Source: Chaenocephalus aceratus (Eukaryota > Chordata > Actinopteri > Perciformes > Channichthyidae). Taken from it: a stretch of 64,000 nucleotides of DNA. The notes under the pieces were generated by a model, which had not been told where the DNA came from, made no database searches, and saw only the letters and a program-made list of their open reading frames with translations. The translations under genes and the position numbers were made by a program. Numbering within the stretch: position 1 is the stretch's first letter; every line of letters starts with the position of its first letter. Below are positions 45,933 through 59,272 of the stretch, piece after piece. The stretch covers positions 124,001 to 188,000 of the forward strand of contig CM043790.1 in the NCBI GenBank assembly GCA_023974075.1, given 5' to 3'.

Positions 45933-47081
45933 CAGAGATGGGGACTCGAGTCTGCGACTCGGACTCGAGTCGCACTTAAGTCGCACACACAGAGACTTCA
46001 GACTTGACTTGGACTCGTGACCTAAAGACTTCAGACTCGACTTGGACTCGTGTGTTGGGACTCGTGAACAATCATTGTGTTTTCTATTTTTGGCATATTA
46101 AAGGTGGGGTAGGTACATTTGAGAGAAACCGGCTCGAGATCGCTAGAATTTGAAAATACACAACCGGAGATAATCTGCTAGAGGCTGCTACTTCCTTATA
46201 GAGCCCGCCTCCTCCAACACACATGAACGCGCACATGACCAATGAGGGCACGAGATAAGTTTGTGCCCAGATGGAAGGCTGACAGGCAGGTAGGCCATCC
46301 AGTTACTTTAGCCGGGCTCATTACGCAGACGTGCGCGCCTCTGTTACTACCTCGTAGTAACACAATGGCGACCGGCGGCACACCTGCGGCTGACCGCTTG
46401 TAATTAGGTTTAACTACAAAAACTTCGAACAAAACGCCGGCGGCACCAACAAAAGGAGCGCACACTGCAAAGTCTGCAATATCAAAATCAAGGATGCTGG
46501 CGCAACAACGTCAAATTTCATCAGGCACTTGAAAACTCACCCGGAGAGGTCAGTCACATTAACGCATATGGACGGTTAGCAAACATGTTTAGCTCAGCAT
46601 CAGCTATGGAATGTTAACTTAGCTTGCTGCTAGCTTTGTCTTTGTGATACTGATTTCTGATTCTGAAGTGTTTTTGCTTATAAGTTGTTTGCATTTAGCT
46701 AAAGTGTGATGTTGTCCTCATATTGCATTGCAATAGCCTGTTTAAAGTGATCATATAACAAACAACTCATCAGTACTGATACTGTATGCTAATAGATATA
46801 GGAGTGATAATAACACAGTAAATGCTTTGAATTTCTTAGATATAGCTGTGCAGTACTCTTAACAGACTGGATAGCAGCAGACAATAGAAGGCTTATTACA
46901 ACCAGAAGAGACATGAGACTTTTATTTGTTTAGAGACTTGAGACTTGACTTGGACTCGTGACCAAAGACTTGAGACTTGATCAAGTCTCACCCCACAAAG
47001 ACTTGAGACTTGACTTGGACTCGTGACCAAAGACTTGAGACTTGACTTGGACTTGCAAAAAAAGACTTGTGAACATCTCTG
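45933..47081 (+). mobile_element. hAT element with BED-finger exon, 1,149 bp, 8-bp TSD
   Basis: The ends cagagatggggactcgagtc and gtgaacatctctg are flanked by ccccttac (45925-45932 and 47082-47089). Sub-terminal regions are packed with gactt(g/c)ga and ggactcg repeats in both orientations. The interior holds a first transposase exon with a BED zinc finger and a splice donor, but no catalytic part. It lies within the 5' region of the DIRS element and is therefore younger than it. Confidence 0.9.
46365..46548 (+). pseudogene. hAT transposase exon 1: BED zinc finger
   Basis: An ATG followed by MATGGTPAADRL, then, after a frame break, FNYKNFEQN and NKRSAHCKVCNIKIKDAG and TSNFIRHLKTHPE, with CxxC and HxxxH ligands of a BED finger. 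It is followed at once by GAGAG|GTCAGT, a usable donor. BED fingers bind the transposon ends in hAT transposases and their domesticated ZBED relatives. The rest of the gene is missing. Confidence 0.75.
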
Positions 47082-47301
47082 CCCCTTACTACCGACACCA
47101 CGGTAGCGAGGACGCTTTTCTTTTTCTCTCTCACGGAGGAGAAAAGGATTAGAAGTATATTGACACACCAGTCAATATTCTTTGAGAACAAAGGACCCAC
47201 ACCGTCCCTTTTTCTCCGGACTAAGGACGGGTTGGTAACACTTTTCTCTCAACGACGTACCTGTTACGAGCGGGTCCTCTCCACGCCACGAGGCGAACAA
47301 G

Positions 47302-47742
47302 ATGGACGCCTCTCCCCCTCACACCAGAGGAGTCAGGGACTCGGAGGCTCGGTCATGCGGCTGCGGGTTGAAGATAGCAGGCACAGACTCACACCAGGTC
47401 TGCTCGTCTTGCCTCGGGCTGGAACACGCCCAGGAGGCTATCGACAACCCCGGCTCGTGCGGGCATTGTGCCCTTTTCACCCGAAAGAGCCTCCACCGAC
47501 GGCTAGCACACCAAGCTAGCTTGTTGGAACAGGACTCCCTCATGTCCACTGATTCGCCGTTTGGCAATCAAGACACGGGGGCGTCCACCGTAGAGACTGA
47601 GCCCCTCACTGTGTCGGTCTGGGGCTCACTAACAGCGGCAGCTGCGGAACCGGGATCCCACGCCGTGTCAGGCCGGGACCCGGTGGCGGCAAGAGACGCA
47701 GGAACGGAGCCCCACGCCTCACCAGGCGGGAGCTCCCAATAA
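47302..47742 (+). CDS. DIRS gag-like ORF1, 146 codons
   Basis: An open frame from an ATG to a stop. A Cys-rich region (residues 20-55) reads CGCGLKIAGTDSHQVCSSC then LGLEHAQEAIDN and CGHCALFTRKSLHRRLA, matching the CxxCLG-EHA…C-HC motif of fish DIRS ORF1 proteins. The remainder is low-complexity. DIRS ORF1 proteins are usually longer, so this is probably truncated at its C-terminus by the deletion that also removed the RT. Confidence 0.65.
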   Translation: MDASPPHTRGVRDSEARSCGCGLKIAGTDSHQVCSSCLGLEHAQEAIDNPGSCGHCALFTRKSLHRRLAHQASLLEQDSLMSTDSPFGNQDTGASTVETEPLTVSVWGSLTAAAAEPGSHAVSGRDPVAARDAGTEPHASPGGSSQ

Positions 47743-47877
47743 TCTCCGCGCGCCACGGCGTGCGGAGAGTATTGGTTATTATGAAATGCGTAGTGGCACT
47801 ACGCCACTGGCCGCACCCGACTTTTCTAGTGCGGGACGCGCCTACGGGTGCTGTCCTTTCACGGAAGGTGGTCACCA

Positions 47878-49275
47878 TGGACGCATGTCAGACAGGCTGA
47901 TAGGGTATTTACGAAGGTCACCCGGTGAGAGGTCTCTAGAGCAGAGACCTCCAGCGGGCGCACGTAAATCACCCGGAGCTTTTAGCGGTGTTCCCCACCC
48001 TAAAACGCTTCCTGCCTTCTCTCAGAGGACACCATGTCCTCGTGAGGACAGACAACACGATATCGTGTATGAACCGCCAAGGGAGGTTGCGTTGTGTCCA
48101 GTCACACACACTGGCACACAAACTGATCCCTTGGAGCGGCAGATGTCTCCTCTCTCTGAGAGCGACACAGGTACCGGGAGTGATGCACCTCGGGACAGAA
48201 CTACTGTCCGATCCTTTACCCACGCCCAGAGCGCGGGGCACTATGGGCCTGGCCCGTGAGTGGTACAATCTGAATACAGTGGGACTCCCTCAGAAGGTGA
48301 TAAACACTATTCAGAGTGCGAGAGCTTCCTCCACCAGGTCTCTCTATGACTGTAAGTGGAGGGTGTTTGAGGAGTGGTGCCTTCAAGAAGGACACATCTC
48401 TTTTCAATGTCCTGTCGGGGTGATTTTATCATCTCTACAGGACCTGATAAACACAGAGCTTTCTCCACGATCAAGGTGTACCTGGCTGCTATTGCTGCAT
48501 GCCATGTGGGCTTTGAGGGTAAGACGGCTTGCCAACATCCTTTGGTTTGCCGTTTTATGAAGGGAGCGCGCAGGCTCCTCCCTGTCTCCAGGTCACTGGT
48601 GCCCTTATGGGACCTGGCAGTGGTTTTAAATGGGCTCAGAATGACCCCCTTTGAACCCCTGGAAGGAGCTGACATGAAACATCTGTCACTCAAGACAGTG
48701 CTGTTACTGGCCCTGGCATCCGCCAAGCGGGTCAGCGATATTCATGCACTGTCTGTACATCCCTCATGCACTCAGTTCGCCCCAGGGCAAACGAGAGTGT
48801 TGTTGAAACCCAACCCTGCCTTTACACCAAAGGTGGTTGGTTCGTGTACCCCAATTGACATTGAGACATTTCCTCCGCAGCTGGTTTCCTCCGGGGAGCA
48901 GCAGCAGGATCTGTTGTGTCCAGTCCGTGCTTTACACACATATATGGACAGATCAAAATAGCTTCGTCTTAAGACCAACTCTTCGTGTCCTGGGCTAACC
49001 CTCACAAGGGCAAGCCTGTTACTAAGCAACGGCTCTCCCACTGGATTGTGGAGGCAATTGCTTTGGCCTATACGAGTCAGAATCTGCAAGCACCTTCGGG
49101 TTTGCGGGCTCACTCGACTCGGGGCCTGGCTACATCCTGGGCTTTGTTCAAGGGTGTTTCCATCCAAGACATCTGTGCAGCGGCGAGCTGGTCCTCGCCG
49201 CTCACTTTTGTCCGCGTTTACAGGCTAGACGTCTCCGCTCCAAGCGTGGCCCGAGCAGTGCTGGGCACCTTGTGA
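47878..49275 (+). pseudogene. DIRS RNase H and tyrosine recombinase (frameshifted)
   Basis: In order: an RNase H segment (MDACQTG, two stops, then HVNHPELLAVFPTLKRFLPS, RGHHVLVRTDNTISCMNRQG) at about 47878-48160; a linker; the recombinase N-terminal helices (ASSTRSLYDCKWRVFEEWC; STIKVYLAAIAACHVGF after a frame change near 48450); the first catalytic Arg region (LALASAKRVSDIHAL) at about 48720; a stop at 48959-48961; and the C-terminal active site in a third frame (48985-49275): GLRAHSTRGLATSW (HxxR), AASWSS and the tyrosine in FVRVYRLDV. All key recombinase residues remain visible although the frame is broken three times. In live DIRS elements this enzyme inserts the circular cDNA. The RT catalytic region is absent. 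Confidence 0.85.
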
Positions 49276-49355
49276 GTCGGGACTCTACCTGTTAAGTTCT
49301 GGTTGGTTGGTGATTTTCGAGATAAGCTCGTCTGGCAATACAGGAGCTACAATAT

Positions 49356-49452
49356 CCCATAGTGAGACATCGAACGGAGTGTTATGAATGAGAACTATAG
49401 GCTACTTACGTAACCCCAGTCCTAAGAGTAACATGAAGTGAGATGTCTCACC
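49356..49452 (+). repeat. DIRS internal complementary region
   Basis: The first half (to 49395) is the reverse complement of the outermost left end (45506 onwards). The second half (from 49393) is the reverse complement of the outermost right end (to 49693). They overlap by three bases, AAC (GTT on the other strand). This is the template used to rebuild element ends and close the circle in DIRS replication models. Confidence 0.88.
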
Positions 49453-49465
49453 AGACGGCCCTCCT

Positions 49466-49693
49466 TGCTATGGTGAAGCGAGAAGAGGTGCTTATTTTGA
49501 ATGACGCATGCGTCGTGGCGCAAGCTACTTATAGGGGGTGATTCCCTGACGTTGACGTCAAGATCACCAGCCAATCAGGATTGGCGTAATGAGATTGATG
49601 CTTCCGTTTGCTCCGCGATGAGGCGCATCCCATAGTGAGACATCTCACTTCATGTTACTCTCAGGGCTGAGGTTACGTAAGTAACCTATAGTT
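49466..49693 (-). repeat. DIRS right inverted terminal repeat
   Basis: Inverted partner of the left repeat, with about 60 bp of extra unique outer sequence ending gtaacctatagtt. Confidence 0.88.
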
Positions 49694-50300
49694 AGTGTTG
49701 GTGTCTCCTGGGGAGTTTTCATGAACATATCGGACTTCTCTTATGGATTGCTGTGCATTAGACTTGTGTTGTGTCGTTTATACTTTATTCCAACTTGTAA
49801 TATTTTAATAACTGAACACACTTTTTATTTTATAGATAAAAAAACACATCTATGTATTTTCAAGCTAAAGGTGATTATAGATTATAGCTCCTCCAGAGAG
49901 CCTTGGTTGAAGTGCATTTACAGAAATGAGATGTCCTTCAACATGGCGCGCTGAAATCCATTTCCGGGTCACTACCGTAGGACCGAGGATTCGAGGAGTC
50001 GAGGAGGGGAAATTAGTGAAATGAGAAGGCCCAAGGTCGTTTCTAATTCCTTTCCAACATTTCTAGAACTTCTCCCATATTTTATTAAAGATATCAGACT
50101 TTCCCTTTAAAGCATAGGTGAATTTCTCTAAGGCCAGACAATGAAAGATATTATTTTGTTAATGTAGTCTGGTATCGGATCGCAAGAAACACCGCTGTCA
50201 TCAGACTGGTTACTGGCTGTTACTGGCTCTTCTCCACCCCCCTCTGTTTAAATGCACTCAGTAGCGCCCCCTGCTGCTGTGGAGAATAACTCAGGTCATT
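49694..50300. other. Gene-free stretch
   Basis: No recognised coding region or repeat. Confidence 0.4.
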
Positions 50301-50960
50301 AGGCGCATTCACACTGCGGTACTTTTCCCACAAAGGTTCATCCGAACTAAGTAGAGATCGCGTTCACACCGGAAAAAGTCCCTGGGGGAGGATTAGGCAA
50401 ATGCAGCCGCTGACGTCACTTCTTCTTCTTCTGCTTTGGGCTTACTGGCAGGCCGCAAACCACTTCACGGCGTATACTGCCGCCCAAAGTCCCCGGCCGG
50501 AAGTCCCCGGAGTTGGGGACTGGCTTCAGTCGAAGCTGCTGGGACTCCCAGCAGCTTCGACTGAAGCCTTCCGAGTAAATCGCCAGAACGCCGACACCTC
50601 CTCATCTCCACCGCTCCCATGTTTTCTTTTGTGTTGCCATAAGTTAGTCTCTCTGCGTTTCTGCGCTGGGCTAATGCTAATGCTAATAATGCTAATGCGA
50701 GGATAATAAAATGGCGGCTTCACAAATCTTTTTGGGAGTTTTACGGGGCGTGGTTTGCAATCCGCCCAGCCAATCAGACATATAGCTCTTTTCTCACAAA
50801 AGAGCCGCTCGAAAGTCCCTGCTCTCTAGCAGGGACTTCCGAGGGGGTAAAAAGGTTCTCATGAACTAATTTTAGTACCGGCTCTTTTTGGTGTGAACGC
50901 GATCATGAACTAAGTTCGCATGAACCTTTGTGGGAAAAGTACCGCAGTGTGAACGCGCCT
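50301..50960. mobile_element. MITE of 660 bp with about 75-bp TIRs, TSD att
   Basis: The ends aggcgcattcacactgcgg and accgcagtgtgaacgcgcct continue inwards in matching inverted sequence (cacaaaggttcat, agttcatgatcgcgttcac). A 3-bp att flanks both sides (50298-50300, 50961-50963), fitting PIF/Harbinger. The centre also holds a small hairpin (cagtcgaagctgctgggac / cagcttcgactgaag near 50527-50565). Confidence 0.8.
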
Positions 50961-50963
50961 ATT

Positions 50964-51040
50964 GTGAGAAAATCCTCAGCACAACCATGGCGGAATATTC
51001 CTGCCAAAAGTCACATGTTTTTTTTTGTACTCGTAGAAAA
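50964..51040 (-). repeat. Right copy of the inverted pair with 45001-45094
   Basis: It reads atcctcagcacaaccatggc then ggaatattcctgcc, the reverse complement of the left copy, followed by a T-rich tract and gtactcg. Confidence 0.8.
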
Positions 51041-51639
51041 TATGTTTGTGTACTTCCATGCTGTATTTGTTTCTGAAACATAATTTACTAGAAATGTAAT
51101 GTGTTTGTTTGATAGATGTGTTTTGTACTTGCTAAACAAAATGCATTAGTTTGTATGGTGTTTTGTATTTGCAAACCACACTGTTTGTTAGTGAATCATA
51201 GGCTGTTTGTAAAACATGTTTAGTTTGTTTGTGGAGTTATGGCAGGAAATTAGCACCATAGGCCTACGGCTGCTTCGCGTAAAGTGTTGGTCTGTTGAGA
51301 TACACATTTGTTACAAAGCACATGATGAAGAGTAATGAAAGATCATCTGACTTATCTGACTCCCATTCATCCAGAATTAGAACAGCTATAAATGAAAACA
51401 TTTGACTGAAACTCATGTGATGATTTGTTTAGGCTCGTGGGAGAAAGCTCTGTGTCAGGTCCTGCCATTACATAGAAATGCTGTGTGCACATCTTGCTTG
51501 GTCAGAAGCTCTATAGCGTCAGTTGTGTAGGTCCTAGCTATTAAGGTTATTGGAGAATTATAATGTCAACGACAATACAAATGGAGATCGAAGCAGAACT
51601 ATCTATCTTACTATCTGTAGGTTAACCAGTGACCCCCAT
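51041..51639. other. Gene-free stretch, TTTG-rich
   Basis: 51050-51240 is rich in tgtttg/gtttgt words; nothing is recognised as coding. Confidence 0.4.
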
Positions 51640-51915
51640 CACCCCAACCACAGACTGTTCTGTCTGCTGGTCTGGCAGGCGGTACCGCAGCATCAGGACT
51701 AAAACCACCAGACCCAGGGACAGCTTCATTCCACAGGCCATATGACTGCTAAACACCTGAGCTTGCACTATTTACATGTGTATTGTTGTGTTTTATCTTT
51801 AGTTGCTATGTCTTGTAAATTGCACTGTTGAGGAACCTGCAATCTAAGTTGTTCATACATTATGTAATCACACCGTAGTTGTGTATATGTTATAACGATA
51901 AACCTTGAATCTTGA
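51640..51915 (+). mobile_element. LINE 3' end (CR1/Rex1-type)
   Basis: A 5'-truncated LINE. The reading frame WSGRRYRSIRTKTTRPRDSF then IPQAI-stop-LLNT is the conserved C-terminus of CR1/L2/Rex1-type ORF2 proteins (YRSIR…DSFFP-AI-LLN). A 3' UTR follows with gcactgttgaggaacctg and caccgtagttgtgtat, ending near ataaaccttgaatcttga. Related tails occur at 13510-13650 and 36310-36430. Confidence 0.7.
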
Positions 51916-51996
51916 AAATGATGTCTTCACTACAGCTTCCATTTCTCTCTAAACAGTCCGACTATCCTGTTGTACAGCGTGTGTATCCAGTGTTGC

Positions 51997-52046
51997 TGAC
52001 TCCTTGACTCCTTGACTCCTTGACTCCTTGACTCCTTGACTCATAA
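51997..52046 (+). repeat. 8-bp tandem repeat (gactcctt)n with adjoining (GCT)n
   Basis: About six units of gactcctt followed by five to six GCT triplets (about 52048-52066). Confidence 0.9.
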
Positions 52047-52066
52047 GCCTGCTGCTGCTGCTGCTG

Positions 52067-53953
<1,887 letters not shown>

Positions 53954-54291
53954 GCCCTACACCACAACAAGTACATATGAAGACCAGGGAAATTACATCA
54001 AACATCATCCTGTTGAAAGGAAATAAAAAAAGTAAATCATTATCTCTAGAGAGAGAGAAGTTTGCTTCTGGACATTGCTCTTCTCACTTTCCGAGAGGAA
54101 AAACTGGTATGTCTTTTAAGGCTTCAATCTAACAGAAGGGAAGTTCAACAAGGAACACAAAAAAATGGAAATGAAAGAAATAAAAAGTCAAATGAAACCT
54201 CAGCGCTCACCTGTCTGAGCCAGGAGAAGTGCCTGTGGAAGTCAATGGGAGCGTCCATGCTCCCAGCCCATTGCCCTGCCAGCTCCCTCTG

Positions 54292-54451
54292 TGTGTGTGT
54301 CTGCTGTATCTTACTGTGTGAGAGGGTTCCTGAGCAGACTGCTGTAGCATGTGAGCATGTGATGTAAGTGTGTGTGTCTGCTGTATCTTACTGTGTGAGA
54401 GGGTTCCTGAGCAGACTGCTGTAGCATGTGAGCATGTGATGTAAGTGTGTG
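54292..54451 (+). repeat. 75-bp tandem duplication
   Basis: Two exact or nearly exact units (54292-54366 and 54367-54441), starting gtgtgtgtctgctgtatctt and ending gtgagcatgtgatgtaa, plus the first 10-11 bp of a third. Confidence 0.93.
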
Positions 54452-54853
54452 TGTCTGAAATGTTTACAGCTGTGGAGGTGGGCCATCTACGACCTCCTCC
54501 TCCTGACTGGAACGACTCCCCTCTCTGACCCCCTCCTCTTACAGTACTTCTCTCTTACCAGACTTTGTTTCCTTACTTCCCCACTTATCTCTCCAATCAA
54601 CAGAAACTCACTGCCTCATACACACCCTCCTCCCTTTCTCTCTGCTCGTTGGAATTGTAGCATGTGTTATCTTCTCTTCCTTTAACTCCAGTCACTTTTA
54701 TCTATCTTCTACTCCCTCTTCTCTCCATTTTCCTGCTTCTTTCTCCCTGCTGTGTCAGACGGGAGGAAGAGCGGGGGTTTATCTGTCATCTGTTTGTGTC
54801 TTGGCCCATAGTCTCTCCCTCTGCCCCTCCCTCTCTCAATATCTCTCTCTCCA

Positions 54854-55046
<193 letters not shown>

Positions 55047-56089
55047 TGTCAGACTTGGGAACAAAGCAGCAACAGGCTATAATGTCCCCTTTGCTTGTGT
55101 TATTTTTAAATGATGGTTCATATCTGTGTCATATTTTCTACATATTCCAATCCATTAGTTTATGTTTCTATTTCCTGTTTATTTTACAAAAGCGTTTACC
55201 ATAAATATGTCACCCATTTGTCTGAATTACAAATACTGCTTTCCTTTCCTTTACTTACAATGTGCAAAAAGAAGAAGAAATAAAAACGATAGTTGGATTG
55301 GGTTATTTATTTACCCAATGCTGATGTGTTATTAGTTTAACCTGTTAAGCCCGAAGGTCCCCGCCGACGGGGACCCTGGTTTCTTTTTTCACAACACTGT
55401 GCCACAGGGCATCTTAATAGCTAAAAACCTATTAATGTTTTATACCAGATTAACGAGAAGAATCTCAGCTAACTGACAATATGAACAATTTTTACAGAAA
55501 CAAAACACAAGTCTCACAAGAAGCGTTAGCATTAGCCCTTAGCTAAAACGGGCAGATGCTACTTCCGGTGCTAACTAGCAAAAACGATCTTTAAAACTTA
55601 ATATTTTCTGCACAAACTACATATCATCTGAAAGCTGATACTCCACAGATTATTTTTGTTATAAGTATCATCACTGTAGGACACAAACTCACTGAGCTAG
55701 CAGCCAGAACAGAGAAGAAAAAAAACAGCAGTTTTCAAAACCATAACAATAATTATGTCTTACCGTTGCTGTTTTGTGATCAAAGCTCGTGTTCAAGGGA
55801 ATAAAAACACTGTTTAAGGTTAATCCAATGTCTCTTAGTCACTTTAGAATTGTTCCTGATAATCTATCATTACTTTCATGGCAGCAGAGTAGTTATAAAG
55901 TTTCGCAGTCCCGGGCTAATGCTGTCTCACATGCTGTTTACGCAAACCTCTCTCTACTTGACGTAAGTGTTTATCAGGACTTACTAACTGTCACTCGATT
56001 CTATTGGCTCCAACGGTTCAGAAAAGGTGTCAATCACCCAAATCGACCAATGGGTTCCAAAGATATTATCCTGCGTAGTATAAACTACG

Positions 56090-56280
56090 CCTGCTCCGGC
56101 TCCATTGCGCATTACGCAGCCAGAAGGGAGAGCTTCACCACAGAGCAGGTGCTAGAGATGCTAGCTGACGATAGCTATGATCATACCAGATGACTCTTCG
56201 TCGGATGATGAAGATCTCCTCCAGCCAGACCTGGATCCGGACAGTAGTGACTCGGATATTGAACTTCCACCACGGGAAAG
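56090..56280 (+). pseudogene. piggyBac transposase N-terminal exon
   Basis: It reads ARRESFTTEQVLEMLADDS, the R-FT-EE-L-ML motif near the start of many piggyBac proteins. After a one-base frame change it continues PDDSSSDDEDLLQPDLDPDS and SDSDIELPPRE, an acidic stretch typical of the N-terminal region. It ends at the donor GAAAG|GTATGT (56281). Confidence 0.7.
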
Positions 56281-56441
56281 GTATGTAATCTCTCTGTTTT
56301 TATATATTACTTATGTGTTTGGTGGAATTGCATCACAGTGTTAGCTTAGCCAAGAAGCTACAGGAATGATTAGGCAAAATGCTAAATGGTGTTACTTGTC
56401 TTTTTGGAGGTACATTTTCTAAATGAATGGCCAGTGAATGA

Positions 56442-58030
56442 ATATATGAAGAGTTTGGTTCCAAAACGCTATAAATCCATGTTGATTAATTTGAGTAAAA
56501 ATGTATTTTCTTTACCAAGAAAAGTGGCAAGTGAAAACCACTATTTTCTGTTTCAAACTTTCACATAGCATCTTGAGGTTATAATAACATTACAAATTAA
56601 AATCCAGAATTAGATTTTCAAAGATTTATTTTAAAAACTGATCATTTTCCCCCCAAAATGCAATAAATCCATGACACGTTTTTTTCCCTCCAAAATGCAA
56701 TAGATCTATTTTATTTTTCATATTGAAACTGTGCAAAAATATATAACAGTAACAGAGTTCCCGTTAGCCGGCAAATCTAAATCTCTTCGGTCAAAATCAT
56801 TTCCTTTTAGTGCAATACCGCTTCAGTTGCGCCACTTATGTGACAGACAAGAAGAGTATGTGACAGACAAGAATAGTCAACTCTAATGTCTAACACTTAA
56901 TGTGGAGAAAGAGATGTCCTGTATGGGTTGATTGTGCGTTGATCTGTTGGTAATGCCTCGGGGTTCCGGTGGGCATGTAAACAAATGCATAATGCTGCGC
57001 TATACGTTGTGGCCTCATCCAGTTGCATAGCGACACTTATTGTGTAGTTGTCTTTTAATAAGCAGGTAGTCTATCATTAGCTAGAACTAGCTGGATCTGA
57101 TCGATATGGACATAAACGCGAGTGAAGTCTAATCTGACGGGAGAGAGAGATCAGCTGCTGCTGACGAGTCGACACGCAGCTCTGCATAACCACATGCAGC
57201 GGTGAGCGGACAAAACACACACACGTCAGGTTAGAATATCACACGTAGCTATTTTAATTACCTCTCAAACTACCTAAACTAGTTATAGATATGTTTAGTT
57301 TTACTGTCGGGTCACTCATTACTGATCCGCGAGCTGCATGATACTGGCATAATAGATTGCCCGATCGGGCAACCAGCAGGTGAGGCTTCATTGCCCGAGC
57401 TAAATACAAGATGGCCCCGGGACTTGATCCTGCTCGATTTTAGTAGATCCAGAGTAAAAACACTGAACGTTTTGTAATAGATCCCCTGGGGTCAATGTGT
57501 CTGCGTGACAGAAGTTTGCTTTTGTATGAGAATGATAACAAGCGACAGCCGGCATTTTCCTCCTCCCGAGTGTCTCATTTTCTTAATCTCCTCACGTACA
57601 TGATTGCATTTCGATGGCTTGCGTTTCTTCCCCACCGCAGAAACCACCACAGGTTCATCAATGCCGTCAAAAGTATTCATGTTTTTATTGTTTGTTGAAG
57701 TAGATAATGGAGAAAGCCGGTACATTCAGGGTGCCGCCATTATTGTTTACACTGCGTGGAATGCTCTGTGATTGGTTGAGGTGCGTGGAATGGTGCGCTG
57801 TGATTGGTTGAGCGGATTTATCGCATTCTGTAGAGAAGGGAGACTGGCGTTTGTCGCTGTTTGGAAAGAAAGTGAGAAAACAGGACAGAATAACACGGCG
57901 TATATCGCGTTTTGCGGAAAATTGAATGTTGACTTTTCAATACCGACGAAATACAATACTGATTTAGGCGGGAACTAATTTTTTTCAAAAGTGGCGTTTA
58001 TCGCGTTTTGGAACCAAACTCTTCATATAT
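56442..58030. mobile_element. Inverted-repeat DNA element inside piggyBac, about 1.6 kb
   Basis: The ends atatatgaagagtttggttc and gaaccaaactcttcatatat are inverted, continuing inwards as ccaaaacgc. No recognised transposase; the ORFs inside are short. Loss of the piggyBac core may be linked to this insertion. Superfamily unknown. Confidence 0.65.
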
Positions 58031-58139
58031 GTGTTTACTTATTTATTTGGTGTAATATTATTCATTTATAGTCCAATATTATCCTATAAGTATAAGCCAG
58101 TGAATTAATCTAATCTCTTTGTTTTTCCACATGTGTTAG

Positions 58140-58454
58140 ATGAGGTGTGACCCCAGCAGGACAAAGCCACACACCCAGAAGACTTTCAGGGAGCAGCTTG
58201 CTGCAGAATTGTTGGAGTTTGCTGAAGGCCCTGCTGAAGGCCCTGCACCTCCACCACCACCCACATGCATGCCCGAGGATTATGGGGAAGATGCCACCAA
58301 GGTCAGGAAGAACTGCAGGAGGTGCCGAGATGCTGGACTCAAAAGGGTGAAGACACCTGTGTACCGCAGGAAGTGCCAGGTCCCTCTGTGCTTCACTGTC
58401 AAAAGGAACTGTTTCAGGGAGTGGCACGACCTAAATACTGGAACATTCAGGTAG
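58140..58454 (+). pseudogene. piggyBac transposase C-terminal exon (Cys-rich domain)
   Basis: An exon following the acceptor ccacatgtgttag, open to a TAG. It encodes HTQKTFREQLAAELLEFAEG, a Pro/acidic linker, and then a zinc-binding domain: KNCRRCRDAGLKRVKTPVYR and RKCQVPLCFTVKRNCFREWH. The CxxC…C-VPLC…CF--(W/Y)H pattern is the C-terminal Cys-rich domain of piggyBac transposases and PGBD proteins, which helps bind the element ends. It is intact as an exon but has no catalytic core upstream. Confidence 0.82.
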
Positions 58455-58499
58455 GTATAAAGTTCAGGTAGGTATAACGTTTTGCGAGTGTTTATTTAA

Positions 58500-58785
58500 A
58501 AAAAAAAATACTTGTTGTTCTTATATACCTAGTGTGATTTTATTGTATAGTGTGTTGGTAAAATATTTGTTGTTTTTACAAACCTACAGTGTGGTTTTAT
58601 TGTATAGTACGTTGGTAAAATGTTTGTTTTTACATGCCTATAGTGTGTTGGTAAAATGTTTGAAATAAATCTGCCCCAGTTGGAGTCAAATGTTACCTAT
58701 GTTTCCGTTTTTTTTATTGTGCAAGTACACCTACACACAATGACCTACAGTGTAGTTTTATTGTATAGTGTGTTGGTACAGTTAC
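58500..58785 (+). repeat. Degenerate tandem repeat, about 65 bp
   Basis: The block gtgattttattgtatagtgt plus ttggtaaaatgtttgtt recurs about four times with variation. Confidence 0.75.
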
Positions 58786-59272
58786 ATATACACACACAGC
58801 CACACACACACTTTTCTTTTTTTTTAAGAATTTTTTTTTTTTTGTGTGGGTGGAATGAATACCTATAGTGATGATTCAATGTAATACAATGATTTGTATA
58901 GTCTGGTACCTGAAAATGGTCAAATGGCACTGATGGAACCAAATGTGCCCAAAGCTTATTCCGCCTGGACTTTATTTACATAAACCTCTCTAAAAAGGTC
59001 AAATGTCACTTGTTTTGCCTCAATCTTGATACAGGGTACTTATTATGTTATACTTTGGATTCCTAAAGCTTTTAGGCTACTAACCCATCATTCAAGGTTG
59101 GTCTTCACTATAAGTAATGGGTTTTCTTTAGGCGGAGACAGGAATCTACATTTTTTTGCTATGTTCCATCTGAATTTACTCTGACACAGAACAATCTATA
59201 TTGATTCTGACACTTCTACATCCAACTCACAGATGTAACCTTGCTTTGATAACAACAATTATTCATATAAAC

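Larger units (their letters stand above)
45506..49693 (+). mobile_element. DIRS-type tyrosine-recombinase retrotransposon, deleted
   Basis: Inverted terminal repeats (45506 to about 45700; 49466-49693) surround gag-like, RNase H and tyrosine-recombinase remnants. An internal complementary region (49356-49452) just inside the right repeat is the reverse complement of both outer ends joined together, as in DIRS1. Both ends carry GTT (45506-45508 and 49691-49693), which occurs once at the joint in the internal region, consistent with insertion of a circle by recombination and with no target duplication. The RT is deleted and frames are broken. A hAT (45933-47081) is inserted between the left repeat and gag. 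Confidence 0.9.

Noticed and set aside
54188..54285. Possible minus-strand exon ending CAG|GTGAGC (residues MDAPIDFHRHFSWLRQ)
   Set aside because: Splice-like borders exist but the peptide does not match the liprin-beta N-terminus or any family I know.
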